DNA of 64,000 nucleotides from contig MOWL01000004.1 in NCBI GenBank assembly GCA_002110485.1, positions 496,001 to 560,000 of the forward strand. Direction: 5' to 3'. Position numbers and translations under genes: made by a program. The notes under the pieces were generated by a model. That model saw only the letters and a list, made by a program, of their open reading frames with translations. It ran no database searches and was not told the DNA's origin. The stretch comes from Emergomyces orientalis. Its lineage: Eukaryota > Ascomycota > Eurotiomycetes > Onygenales > Ajellomycetaceae. Shown here in pieces: positions 47,799 through 60,185 of this stretch; position 1 is the stretch's first letter; each line of letters opens with the position of its first letter.

Positions 47799-48940
47799 GG
47801 GTAAGGTGGTGGTTTGTGTTGTTTATTGCTACGGAGGTAGTTTTCTAGAGATTATATAATTACGGGATTTTATTTCTATATTTTCACTTTCATTTGTTTT
47901 GTGCCATGTGTCTGTTTTTACCCCAAGGCCTTCTTCATTTTTTTCCCTCATTTCTAGAAAATCCCCCTGCTGTTTTCTTTTTTTTATCTAGGCCTTTTCA
48001 TTTTTCCGTTTCGGTTTCGGTTTTCCTTAAAATCCCACTTTGTCATCCCACTTGTGTTTTCCTTGCTGTCACCCTTTTTGTCACACCCTTTTTAAGCTAG
48101 ATATATAATCTTTCTTTTTAGCTCATTTCATTTATCATATTTCTTCCACGATGCAATGAATGGGGGGGCCGATGTATGGCAGATTGCAGAAGCAGATACA
48201 GATGCCACTGGGAAAATTGCTTAAGCAGTCCAGTTTTGTCGTTGCGAAGTCCTCTAAGTTCGTGCGCGGTGATGTCAATTTTGACCCCATCTATCCATCC
48301 TACTCCTAGCACATACCAACATAGGGAGTGGAAAATATGGTTTCCCGTCCTCTCAGCCATACTCGAGACGCTTGTTCACTGTGGCCGGTTCTCAACCCTG
48401 CTCTATTCACATCACTGCCTCAAGAATAATGGTCATGTGAGCATGAGAGTGAGCGCATACAATATGTGTGAGATCTAGAGTGAGTGAGATGAAATGAGCA
48501 AAATGAAATAAGTATAAAAAATAAAATAAAAACTGAAGTAACAAGTTCAACAAATACAGATTTTTCAAAAGATAAGCAAAAATAAAATTGTGTATAAAAA
48601 GACAGTAATCTATCCAATCTTTGAAAACTTATCTATTTTACCTTTCAAAGTAATCTCACAAGCTCACCACTCCTCTTCACATTAATGCTCGTATTTCATG
48701 TTTGTTATCTTGATGCCTTCCTCAGTTGGCTGAAACAAGTCAAGTTGCAACGGAAATACCGGGGGATTTGCTCAGCTATAGCGAAACCCGCGCCGCCGAC
48801 TTCAAGACTAAACTAAACAATCAATCATACAAAATAAAAAAAGAAAACAAACACCGAATCCTCCACCAACTGGCTGATGGTCCAAGAGAGCTATGTAACC
48901 TGGTCACTCGGTTGGTGGGGCCTTCAGCCAATGTTCCATC
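47799..48940. other. Convergent gap between vps1 and the MFS gene
   Basis: T-rich after vps1, then A-rich toward the MFS stop. I see no gene or structured element. Confidence 0.5.
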
Positions 48941-50960
48941 TTACGCTGTTGTCGACTTTTCGGTGGTGGACTCTTCTACGTCCTCATTGGTGTTCGGCGC
49001 GGTCGGAGGAAGATTTGCTCGAATGGCCTGCAACTGCTTCACCTTCCGGATATCGACCCAGCCCAGGCCCCAGCCGAAGGCAAAAGTGGCTACGCTGACT
49101 CCAATGCCGAGATACATGACATGGCTAATTGCCGTGGTATAGCACTTGAGCGCAGCCGTGAGTTTATCGCCCGAAACAATGCTTCGGATTGAAAGGAGTC
49201 CGGTAATTGGGATGATATCCGGGTTAACGCCAATCTCGTCGATGTGCTTCTGGAGCTCGTCGCGCAGACCGTTGGTGAAGATGGAATTGGCAACAATGAG
49301 AAAGACGGCACCGCCCATGTTTTGACAAAAGATGATGATAGCCATGGCAATAGGGATCTGCGGAGGGGGGACAAGGTTTTGGATAGCTACATATGGCTTT
49401 AGGCGGAAGTAAAGTCAGGAAAAAACCTGATTAGGGGTGTGGAGGAGATAAAATATGGGGAAGTAGGCTCACCGCCGAGGTCATAGCACCACTACCAACA
49501 CCATAGAGGATCTGGAACCCAATCCATTTTGAGGACGCAGTCGTGGGCCTAATCAAAGACATGAGGCCATAGCCAATGGCAGCCAAGGCGCTTCCTCCCA
49601 GGTTCCATGGCAGGTAATACCCTAACATTTCGACTGTGAAGTGTTAGGTTGAATGATGGCTTTTAGTTTTTGAAATTTAACAAAGGAGAAAAGGTGATAA
49701 CGAACTCATCATTCCTGAGAGCATAGTGAAAATGACCAAACCTAAAGTTGTTGGCAGCAGATGTACACCGCTAATGATAGGCGAGTTATCGAGCACGGTT
49801 TGGAAGTAAATAGCAAGGTAGTATTCAGCTACCAAAATGGCACCAAGAAGGAAGAACAAGTTACCCGCAGCGGACCACACAATGCGCTGTCTGATCATGG
49901 CAAATGGTACCATAGCGCCATCGCCCTGGTGGTATTCCCAGACAAGGAAGAGGATAAAGGTGATGGCGGCGCCAACCAGAAGACCGATGATAATGGAGCC
50001 ATTCCACGGGTGCTCGACACCGCCATATTGCAATGCAAGCAAAAACATGATGGCAGCGGGGCTAATGAGCATAAAACCCGGAATATCTAGAGACTTGATA
50101 GCGGTGCCGAGGACTTGTCTGGGGAGGAGCTTAGTGGTCGGCTCCGGAATTTTGAAGAGAAACAGCAAAATGGCCAGAGCGGCCCCAATGGGAAGGTTGA
50201 TGTAGAAGCCTGCAAGAAACAGAAAAGGATCAGCAAGGTGATGGTGGGTAGGGAGCTCAATGAAAAACCCGGTCAAGCGACTTACACCAACGCCAAGTGG
50301 CATTTTGGGTGAATGCGCCGCCAATGATGGGGCCCAACGCGATACCGAGCTGGCCAATGCCCAAGTTGATGCCCAGAAACTGGGCTTGCTTCCTGGCCGG
50401 CAGTACAGCCGATATGATGGTCAGGGCACCGTTTCCAATACCCGCGAGCCAGCACCAGCAATGGCTCTGCCGACAATGAACATGGGCGACGAGACGGCGA
50501 CTCCACAGATGACAGATCCGAGCTCGAAGATAAAGAAGAAGACGAGGAAGGACCACTGTTTCCAACGTTAAGAATTTTCACTTTCTTCTTTTCTTAAAGA
50601 AACCACGGAATGGCTTACTTTGATGTTAAAGTGGCTGTAGATTTTGCCAGTGAGCGGCTGGAGGGCGGAGCTGCCAAGCTGGTACGCACCACCATACCAG
50701 CCGATGTCGACCAGAGAGTCGAATCGCTCTGTGATGGCGGGGGTTGCGGTAGACACGACGCACATGTCGAGGAAGATGAGAAAGTAGGCAATTGTAACAG
50801 GACCTAGGATAGACCATAAGGCCAGGCCGGTGGGAAACTTGCTGTCGTCGTCTGCAGCCTCATTATTGGAGGTTACGCTATCGGAGCCGTACTTCTCAAC
50901 ATCACCAGTCTCCTCTGGCAGTACCTCGTTCGTGTCAACTAATTTGTTACAGTCGGTCAT
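48941..50960 (-). pseudogene. MFS drug:H+ antiporter, DHA2 type, with 1-nt frameshift
   Basis: A 14-helix major facilitator of the multidrug/toxin efflux type, expected in the plasma membrane. Exons (minus strand) are 50619-50960, 50286-50555, 49706-50209, 49473-49633 and 48941-49396. The start encodes an acidic cytosolic tail then LALWSILGPVTIAYFLIFLD. Helix 4-5 segments read FIVGRAIAGAG and GIGNGALTII, and the antiporter motif C is GIALGPIIGG. The C-terminal tail is acidic. Summed exon length is one base short of a multiple of three. Within exon 2, GRAIAGAGS is in one frame and GIGNGALTII in the next, so a base is missing near 50437-50447. No splice site rescues it. All other junctions are in phase, so the gene is a very recent pseudogene or the base is a sequence error. 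Confidence 0.85.
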
Positions 50961-51759
50961 AGTCGTGGTAGTGGTTATGGCATTGGCGTTGACTCTTGCT
51001 CTCTCCGTACTGATGCTACAAACTGGGTTGGTAGTTATCGGGAGGAAAGACGGTTAGCTGAGGGTGCAGTCGTTGGAAGTTATATATAACACAGCGGTAC
51101 AACTACATGAGGTTAGAAAGGGAACAAGAGCTTAGTACAGGGACTGGAATCTTACAACTGCGCGGTTGAGTGAAGCTCTGTGTTTAGGGCTCGTTGCTGT
51201 AAGTCGGAACCGGAGTCCGAAAATCCGGTCCTTAGTCCTACCCGACGCACCAGCGGTATGTCCAACATGCTAGGCTGGAACGCACCATATTCATAATCAT
51301 AAAAGGAATTAGAACGATTACAGCCCCTGGTTGTCTGTAGTTTCAGAACAGCTCGGGCTATTTCACTGGCCATTTGGGGCCCAAAAAGCTCCTTCTTCTA
51401 GGTAGATCTCAAACGTGAGTGATGGATGGCTTACAAACGTACAATTGTTCATTTATAATACAGACAACCCTTTCAAGCACACCTATGGCAGTGTGTCGAG
51501 GGCAGATCGTCGCCCAGTGAACGATGGATGCAGTTGGGCTAATTTGATCAGGCACCTCTGAACCGTAGGAGAAGCAAGACAAAATGAAGGTATACTCTTA
51601 GCAAGCCTAAATACTGTGTTAGGTCCAATATTGCATACATCTCTCTCATAATAGTGCGGAAACCCTGGAAGCATAACGTAGTTCATTGTACATGTACATG
51701 TGTAATAGTGGTTCATAATACGTACGTACCTTTATTAGCCCTACAAGTATGTCAAGCCT
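50961..51759. other. Promoter of the MFS gene and 3' flank of the transcription factor gene
   Basis: An 800-bp interval between two minus-strand genes. Short frames on both strands lack support. No clear operator was recognised. Confidence 0.4.
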
Positions 51760-54031
51760 CTACAGAGTAGATACCGTCTGATCGTCATAGTCAACAAAAA
51801 ACTGATCCAGCCATGACGTGGGACTCATCAAGTATCCTGCCTGTTGGCTACATGCCAATGCATCTGTATCAGCTTGTGAAGTGGCACCTGTAGCCATATC
51901 CGTATCTACGCTGGCCCCTGCTCTATCTCCTGCTGCTTTTGCTCCCTGTACCTCTTCCTGTTGGGTCAGCAGTCCTCTATTGTGATAAGTCGACTGGAAC
52001 ATGCGTAGGCCGCGGGCCAGTTGGGTGAATACACCGTCGGCTGATGCCCGCTGTTCGCCAGCTTCAGCAGCAGCGAGCTCTAGCTTGTCCGCCGTACAGG
52101 ACAGCAGAACTGGCAAATCAACGAGTGTGCGCACAGTGGCTGGATCCCAGCCAGACTCCTGGAGCGCGCTGAGTTGGTGCAGGGTGGCCACGCACCGTGC
52201 CAGCTGAGCCCACTCGATGAAACAAACACCAAGCAGGTCAGATGGCGAGAGGGTCAGAAAGGTTGACGTGCACGATTTGATCGCCAGTGCCGATTGCCAA
52301 AAGCAGGAGATGCGCGTAGGCCCACATGTCGGCGGTGGCGGGTGAGCGGAGTCCTGGTCGTGGATAGTTTCGATAATGCACATCTCCGTGTAATAGGTCT
52401 GAGCCAGGAGGACTATTTGTCGATTAGCAATCACTGGCTGATTTTATTCTAAATGAAAACCTGGGCTTAGCTCGACACCTACCAAAGTGCTGCTGGAATG
52501 CCGGAGGGATAGACACCCTGAGCTGCTGTAGCTGCGCCATCAGCGCCTTGATGTGAAAGAGAGCTTGACGTGAAAGAGACTCTGGTGGGGGGTGGTCGGG
52601 GAGCTGATCTCGCTCCCGGACCTGGGCGGCCTTCATGGCGAGCAGTTGCAGGCGGACATGAATAGCAAGGGCAGCATCAGACGGACATTCTACGCCGACG
52701 GTGTTGCCGCTGGCGATAATGGCAGCAAGGCCCTCGTCCATCTGAGGTAGCCAACGTGGCGCATCGACCTGGGGGAAGTAGGCTGAGACGGCCGATCCAA
52801 GTACGAAGCAGCCCAGAATAGCTCGCTGGCGCTCGAGGTAGAGCTGGGTATCAGTCACCGCAGCACCCGTGGTCGTCGTCGTTTTCGCCGTAGTCGCCGT
52901 CGTGCTACCATATACATCGTCAAAAACCCCATTTGGTTCGAGGTGGCTTATTGTACGCGTGATATCTGGTACAGCTTGGTCCAAAAAACGCAACTCCCCA
53001 GCCAACGCTATGGCCACCATCATGAGTCGAGAGAGACTGCGGCGGCTGCGCAAGTGCTCCCAGCCCCACGCAATGTAGACAAGTAGTCCTAGAAGCAGAT
53101 CGACTGTTTGCTGTTGCGATTGCTGCTGTTTCTGCTGCGGCGGCCGTTGAAGAAATGCCGTCTCGCAGAGCACACACTTCAACTCGAGGGAGCTAGCCCT
53201 CTTGTCCTCAGCCGATGCCGATGTCACGCAAACAATGGCGCGGAACAGGAACGGCCGGTTTAGCCGTAGCTGCTCGGCCGTGAGTTGGGGAGGCAAATAA
53301 ACAAAAGGGAAGTGGTGCAGCATACGCGACCGGAAGGCGTCAAGAGAGATCGATGCAGAGGACGGAGATACAGAGAACGGCATAACCGCGCCCGACACGG
53401 TCGAGGACGGGGTTGGGGTGAACCCGTTCGTATTGTCCTTCGCCCACCAAGAAGCAGAAGCACGGACGGCGTCCGTATTGGTATCGTCGTTGTCTTCGTC
53501 TATAAAAGCGGCGCGCAAGTCCTCCATAGTGCCGCTCCCTTCGGTCCCTGCTGCGACCAGGTCTGGGTATGGAGTGGTGGGAGGGGGTGGCTGTTGTTGT
53601 TCCGGTGGTGATTGCTGCTGCTCCTGCTGCTGCGGCCATGCATCGACTCTGTCGCCGTTGCCCATGATGCCCACATTGGCATTGCCCGCCTTGAGCAGAG
53701 AGACTAGCTGGCCGAGTGTGTCCTCGAGTTTCGCGATATGGGCGTCCGACGGGCTTTGCGTTTTATCGGTGCGACGACGTAGCGCATCGGCAGGATGACA
53801 TGGGCGCTTGAGACGGTGACACCTATGTGTACAAGGTATCCGCTCGTGTCAACGAGTGCCCACAGGTCGGGATTTGCAAGCCGGGAACGGCCACCAAAAC
53901 GCAACCCAGACTGACCTTTCGCATCCATCGCCCTCAGGTCGAGGAATACACTTGCATTTGGTCTTGAAGCAGCTTAAACACGCTTGGCCATAGGGCGCCG
54001 AGCGACCAGCCATTCTCCCTATAGCGGCCAT
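51760..54031 (-). CDS. Zn2Cys6 (fungal-type) transcription factor
   Basis: Exons (minus strand) are 53916-54031, 52483-53822 and 51760-52433, giving 709 residues. The binuclear zinc cluster has exact spacing: Cys18-x2-Cys21-x6-Cys28-x8-Cys37-x2-Cys40-x6-Cys47 (GQACLSCFKTKCKC ... CERCHRLKRPC), split by intron 1 after the fourth cysteine. A short linker and coiled segment (AHIAKLEDTLGQLVSLL) follow, typical of dimerising members. Gln/Pro-rich and Thr-rich low-complexity stretches come next, then the fungal-specific factor domain (FPFVYLPPQLTAEQLRLNRPFL onward). It is adjacent and co-oriented to the MFS transporter, so it may be its regulator; that is inference from position. Exon 3 acceptor was set to CCAG at 52434-52437, giving FVIANRQ. 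Confidence 0.9.
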
Positions 54032-55544
54032 TCCTCCTGGTCGGAATTAGCTGTCAAGAGATATGCCGCTCTTTACGGTGATGGAGGGTAGGGGTTGGAA
54101 GTTGAGAAGTAGGTGAGAAAATGTGGTAGATTAGAAAGATGGAAGAGAGACGAAGAGTGTAGTAACTATGCGGCCAGCCCACTCTCATTCTCCGCGTAAC
54201 TCAACGTAGTTCCCCAAGCGGCCCGCTAGCCCCAAACTAAACCTGATGCGAACAATTAATCATTTTTTGAATTAATTTTGTTGCGAAGAACTGCTATGTA
54301 TATATTTATCCATTGGATGGTAAACAATTTTACGGAAAATTACGGAAAATGGCCCTCGCCGGAGTGACAAAAAATATACATCGAGCAGGGTAACAGGTAT
54401 CAAACCTGAAGGGCGGCTTGGGAAATATGACATGTAACCTTTCTTCCTCCAAGGTTGATTTCATAATTCTCGCAATCTGTTCAATGGTCTAAAACCACAA
54501 GATTTGCATCAAAAGCAATAACTTTTCTAGATAACACTGGGGCTATTACAGGTAAGCGCTGAGGGGGCCGGTGATTGAATGGTGAAATGATGGGTTATGC
54601 CAATCATTCTATGCATGAAAAGGCTGCTCAACTGAAAATTCGTCAAGCGATATGATTCGACCTGGAATGAATCTTTTACAACAAGATAAAACAGCTCCTA
54701 AGAGCTGAAACAGCCTCAAACCGCCGGCCATGTACGGAGTATCAACCAGTCAAAATGTGCCTTCGAGCTCTCAAGATGGGGCTGTATCTGCTCAACTGCT
54801 TGGACTGCGGCATATGAAATCAATGCAGCTCACCAAGTTAACAGCAGTCAGTCATAGAGCCCAGAGAAATATAAAACTGTGTGTTTTCAAATGTCTGAGC
54901 TCATCGATATATTAGTGAGAGTAAATGATCTGACTGAGAGACATACTACAGTTTAATCCATCAACTGAAAAAAATGCTGTGTTTAGATCTATGTAATCAG
55001 CTCAATGGGACGGGCTGGTTGGGGCCGGGCGGCCGGGCGGAGCGGGGCGGAGCGGAAAAGTCGGGACCAGCATGTGATCGGGCTGGCATTTATATTTATG
55101 CTTTGCTTTTTACAACTAGAAACTGTCCCTGGGTTCGATCCTGTATTTTTCTGCCCGTCCGGTCGTTCAGCTCTCTCTCCCTCCCCTACTACAAATTTCT
55201 AAAATTTTAGTTCATCCCCGGATCAATTCACTCGCTATGGACTAGTAACACGGGTGCAAGTTGTTTAAGTGCTGCACTTTAAAAGGATATATGTCGGTTC
55301 TCACTAATTTATTTGCTTTCTAAACGGGGTTAAGCCTGCAGGTTAGATCTAGTAACTCTCGGTGCTAGCCCAACATGGCGATATTCTAAATAACGGAAAT
55401 GACAGAAAAAATATCTAACTCCCAAAACATACTACATATGTACACATATATACAACATCGGTCAATCTAACATGTGATCATCATTCGAATGAAAAAGCCT
55501 CATCTTCGAAATCAAGTTCTGGGAAAACTATTTATTCGATCAGA
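54032..55544. other. 1.5 kb gap, no supported gene
   Basis: It contains the transcription-factor promoter and the 3' flank of the carboxylesterase. A GC-rich patch (about 55010-55060, GGGGCGGAGC repeats) and a B-box-like GGGTTCGATCC near 55130 are the only noticeable marks. Confidence 0.4.
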
Positions 55545-57687
55545 TCAAAATGCGCCCTGGGCGTAGGACGTGTCAGTGCCCAGTGCAGCACAGCCGGCAT
55601 CAGTATCTGAAGAGGGCAGGATTCGAATTTTTGGGTCATTTTTGTAAGCGAGGCCGGTGAATTTTTGGGCTATTGGTTTAACTCCTGTTAGTATTCGTGC
55701 GAATATTCTGATATTGATGGGTCATTGGGAGGGAAAAGGAAGGGTACGCGAGTAAAAGTTGAAGATGCAGCAATGAATGAAATGAAGAAGAAGAAAAAAT
55801 GTGAGGAAAATAGATAATCAAATCTTACACTTTTCCCTAGAGTTATATTTCGGCCAGCCCAACCTATCCAGGCCATTCCTAGGGTTCCTTGCGAACACTG
55901 CCCACGCATGCATCATATATGATGAGACTTTCCGCTCAGCTTTCGTGTTCTCGACACCGCCGCTGGCATCTTCTGTGGTTCCGAAAACCTGCGCTACGTC
56001 TGTTCCGTGGTATGCCCCGCTTCCTGGGTAGATGATGGTATTTGGCCATTCGCCATAATATCGATATCTCCAAACGGGGACGCCATACTTGGCTCGATGG
56101 CCAGCCGCACGGTCTCCAGGGCAAGTAAATCCGGCGAGATTAAATAGGTTCCATTCCTCATCTGAGAGACTAATTTTGGCGGCGAAGGCGGATACTCGAT
56201 AATATCCAGCTTCATAATTTGCGGTTCCAACTAGGACGGGCTTTTTGGTTTGTGGAAATAGTTCAGTTACAGGTTTGCAAATCGTGAAAGTGGCAAGAGA
56301 TTTTCTTTGGGAGGAGAAGTGGGTGAGCTATCTAACTAACCAGTTTTGCGAATTTTCCTTGAGCTGATAGCGCCTCATAATCAGAGAAAACTGTCTTATC
56401 ATCTATGGTAGGGTGGAACACTGGTTGCGCAAGGGCTTTACTAGCTTCAGGCGGAACTCTTGAGACTGCATCGAGAATATCGGCCGCGCTTTTCGATCTC
56501 ATACAATCCATGACATCACCAGAATCGCCGCAACCAAGAGCTGATGTTGCGGTGTACCAGTATTTTGTCGACTGTCCTATGGTATTGGGCTTCATGCTAA
56601 GTGCAGTTCCAGCCATAGGAATCAGACCGCTAACGATTGGGTCGTCGGCATAGGCGTATGAATGATAGTCCACCGCAACACCTCCTGCAGACTGTCCAAA
56701 AATGGTGATGCGTTTTGGGTCGCCGCCAAAGCGGGCTATGTTATCACGAACCCACTCTATAGCTAAACGCTGGTCAAGCAAGCCGACATTTTGTGGATGG
56801 CCAGGGGCGCCAGAGAAGCCGAAGATGTTCAGCCGATAGCTACCATGGAATGTCAGAAAGGGGGATTGGTGGTGGTGGATGTGGGTGATAATTTCGTACC
56901 CTATGGAGACGACGACAACATCCTCCTGGTCTGCCATATACTGCCCCTGATAGTACTTATTGTTTGTACTACCAGCGGCAAATCCTACCAACGAGTAACA
57001 CAAGTAGGTTAACATCCTAAACCCGAATAGAGCATGAATAGCATAAATACAGGGAAAGTGGTATATATTGCTTACTTCCGCCGTGAATCCAGACCATTAC
57101 GGGCTTTTTCTTCCACCATGTCGCTTTGGACCATACATTCAATTTCAAGCAGTCTTCGCTTTGTTGATTTCCATTTTGGCCGGCGAAATTCGCGATAATC
57201 GTCTTCTGTATTTCCGTGCCATTGGGATAATTTACCGGCTTTGAAGGCGTTTGGGGGCAGTCTCTTCGCCTTTTGGTCAGTCAAGCTCTGGCGCGTAGGG
57301 TTACACGGAAGCATTATGGAAGGTGGTCTAGTACGTACGGAGACTAGCAAATTCACTGTATTAACAATTCTGAAAGGATATCATATAGGGCAAAAATGTT
57401 TGAGCACAGCACCCCCGAAGCTTTGAACTTACAAATGTTGAAGCTTCAAATGATTGATCTGAGGTATACTTCAGCGGTGCTGCAAACCGAAGATCGCCCA
57501 CTGGCGTCTGAGCGTACGGGATCCCAAGAAATTCGAGCACATGAGGCCGAACGGACGATCTATGACCCTTTATCAAGCCACTGGAAGTAGGGACTTCATC
57601 ACCATGCTCTAACGCCGCACATGAGCTATAACGGCCAAAAATGAGTACAATGCCAAGGGCAGAAGGAAGCGAAACGAATGACTTCAT
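55545..57687 (-). CDS. Secreted type-B carboxylesterase/lipase
   Basis: An alpha/beta-hydrolase of the cholinesterase-like family. Exons (minus strand) are 57413-57687, 57076-57263, 56900-56984, 56341-56839, 55829-56240 and 55545-55669, giving 527 residues. The N terminus is a signal peptide (MKSFVSLPSALGIVLIFG). The family opening LEFLGIPYAQTPVGDLRF and the disulfide-region signature SEDCLKLNVW are present. The catalytic serine is Ser233 in GQSAGG; the catalytic histidine is His427 in AYHGTD. The oxyanion segment reads WIHGGRF instead of the more common HGGGF. Junctions were set by phase; in particular the exon 1 donor is GTGCTG (57412), giving KLRGDCPQTP, whereas the stronger-looking GTAAGT at 57432 gives the wrong frame. 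The last exon gives an end KIRILPSSDTDAGCAALG. Confidence 0.9.
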
Positions 57688-60185
57688 AACTGCCGAGAGA
57701 CTGGCGACTCCAACTGGATGGCCATCGATTGAGGGCTTCAGAGATGGTTATATGAAGCTTTCACGCGATTATTCTGCTAAAGGATAGCCCACGTTCGTGT
57801 TCACCCGGATCTCGGTCCAGGGAAGCTTTGGTATGAATGTGCTTCCCCTGAAGCATTGGCTTGGGAGTCTGACGTAGTAGTGAAAGTGGGGCGCGGAGGT
57901 TCGTTGCGTGAGCTCTCTGCTTGTTCTTCTCCAAGCATCAAATCACAAAGGCGCCGAGGACAAGTGACTGCGCTTAAGTGTCAGCACTTGGAATCTTAGG
58001 TGGAGATTGCATGGAAATGCTGTTATTCAGACAGGGGTATCCAGTGGCCGGACATACGACCAAGGTGCATCAATTGGAACCTTCAGATACTTCACCGGTG
58101 CGGCTGCGGGTCTTTTAAGGGGAACGATCGAAGCAAGGCGATTTCACTCTCCCCCTGCAAATGGCGCCTGAATGGAATTACCCCTTACCCAACCAATCCC
58201 CCAACCCTACAAGGGACCACAAGGAGCCACAAGAGATGGACTCGACGGGCCCTTCGCAGTTTTCCGAATATGTCGTGCGACATTTTCAGATGATGCGGTA
58301 TATCTCATATTATCCGGATCCACATTAATTTCTCATTGGTTGGAGATATGACCCTTCCTGACAGACCTAACTACATAGTATGTGAGGATGGAGTTTAACG
58401 CCAGAACACCCATCATTGTGTAAAACGAATACTATTCTGCATCGTCCAACTGTGGGCTGTGAGGGCTAGCTGCGCGGGTGCAACCCGCTCCGCTCCAATG
58501 GCGTGGCGTAGCTGAGGAGCATCAGTGGAGCCAGGTCTAACTGCCCAGGTGGGCATGATCCTTTCCTGAATCAGTAGTACTCCCGGGCCAATGTCAGGAG
58601 CCATTGAATGACGCTATGTTTCCCACACTTACATACGCAGTACACACGCAGGTGGGCGGTGGCAGAAGTGGTATTGCTAGTGGTAAGCTTTCGCTTGGGC
58701 AGATTTAATTATTGGGATGAAGAACCGGAAGCTGCCATCCTCCTGATCTTGCTGGAGCTACTGGGCTTGAATTTGTGCTGGCGCTAGCCTTTTCACGCAC
58801 GTCAGCAGCCGTATCTCGGAGTGTGAGCGGTGGTTGGCTCCTGAGAGCCAGGATAAGGGAACCTGGAATGACCAAAGCAGCGGATTGGGCTGCAGTGGGT
58901 TTAAACTTTCCAAGCTAGTCGTATTCGGAGTAGATCACCATTACTAACAATTTAACCTTGTTGAGCTAATTTCCACGCTTGTGTGGCGCCGGGTTTCGGA
59001 ATGTCTGTTATCAATCTCGTCCCGGAAGGGGGGACTGCTGGTTGGGCCTCGGTGAGCGAGCTTATATTATCTCCGATCGAGGCCTGGCCAATAATGAAGT
59101 ATTTTGATAATTTGCGAGACAAACGCCAGCGAATTGGAAGGCTGTGAACCCCCAAACACCCTCCTGACCGGCAGTCACTGTAGCTCTGTAATCGTACTGG
59201 ACATCCTGCTGCAGATCAGCATTGGTGCTAATCCGTGCTACTTGCGGAGTAGCTCAGTTTTACTGAGTACACTGGGGTCAAACCTCCAACAATAATCCCT
59301 GTGCCTGTGCCGCTGCTTCTGCCTGCGTGCCGTGTTTTTGTGCAGAGACAATGCCTCACCTCCTGATAGTTGCTCTCTCTAATTCCTCCAGTGGTCACCT
59401 TTCACAGTGAGATGCGGAGCCCACATTATCATCGTCATCATGAGCCTAGGATGCGGTGAAGATAAGATGGCTTGGATTTGAATTTCGATCTCGTCTCATG
59501 TGTTTTGACTGCCTGGCGAAATTCGGAGGATTTTCGCCTAGCTCCAAAGAAATGATACCGTGCGTGGAATTGTACCCTTTTCATCCTTGATTACATCCCC
59601 CCTCTTTCGTACTAACGTGTATTTTTGCGATTGGAAGCACACTTCCGACAACCTGGTCTTGTAGACCTTGCGTTGCAATAATTGGACGATCGCGGGAATT
59701 ATTATTCGGGCGGGGCGTCTTTTGGGAGTTTTTTGCCGTCCCGATGAAAGATCTTAGCTATGGAGCACAGTCGAACACCAGTTCTTCAGAGGTGACCTGC
59801 TTAAGGATCCCGGGATAACCTTGTTTTGGGATAACTTAGCTTCCCATCGAAATACTTCCAAGCGCTGGGAGCTTGCTCAATTTACTGCTGACAGTATGAA
59901 ATATTTTTCATGTTTCACGTCATATTTCGCTTTTCCGAGGGATAGATTTCTAGTTAAAACCCAATCAAGCGAAGGAAGATGGAGGGATTTTGAAACGAAA
60001 GGTTTTAAACTTGTCTAGTGAGTTTGTCATGTCCCTTTTTGCGTGGAAGGGCGTTTGTCTTTCAAAAACTCATATTTATATTTGATATTCAAGGGCCGAG
60101 ACACAGATTTGGATGCCTCGGGTCGAGACAGTCCCATCCTCGACGTATTTACTGCTTGGCTGCGATTTGGCCACATTTCTCCAGA
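57688..60185. other. 2.5 kb divergent gap, no supported gene
   Basis: It lies between the carboxylesterase and the rhodopsin-like gene, transcribed apart. Several short frames have no domain or splice support. A small hairpin near 59250 (CTCAGTTTTACTGAG) is the only structure noticed. Confidence 0.4.
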
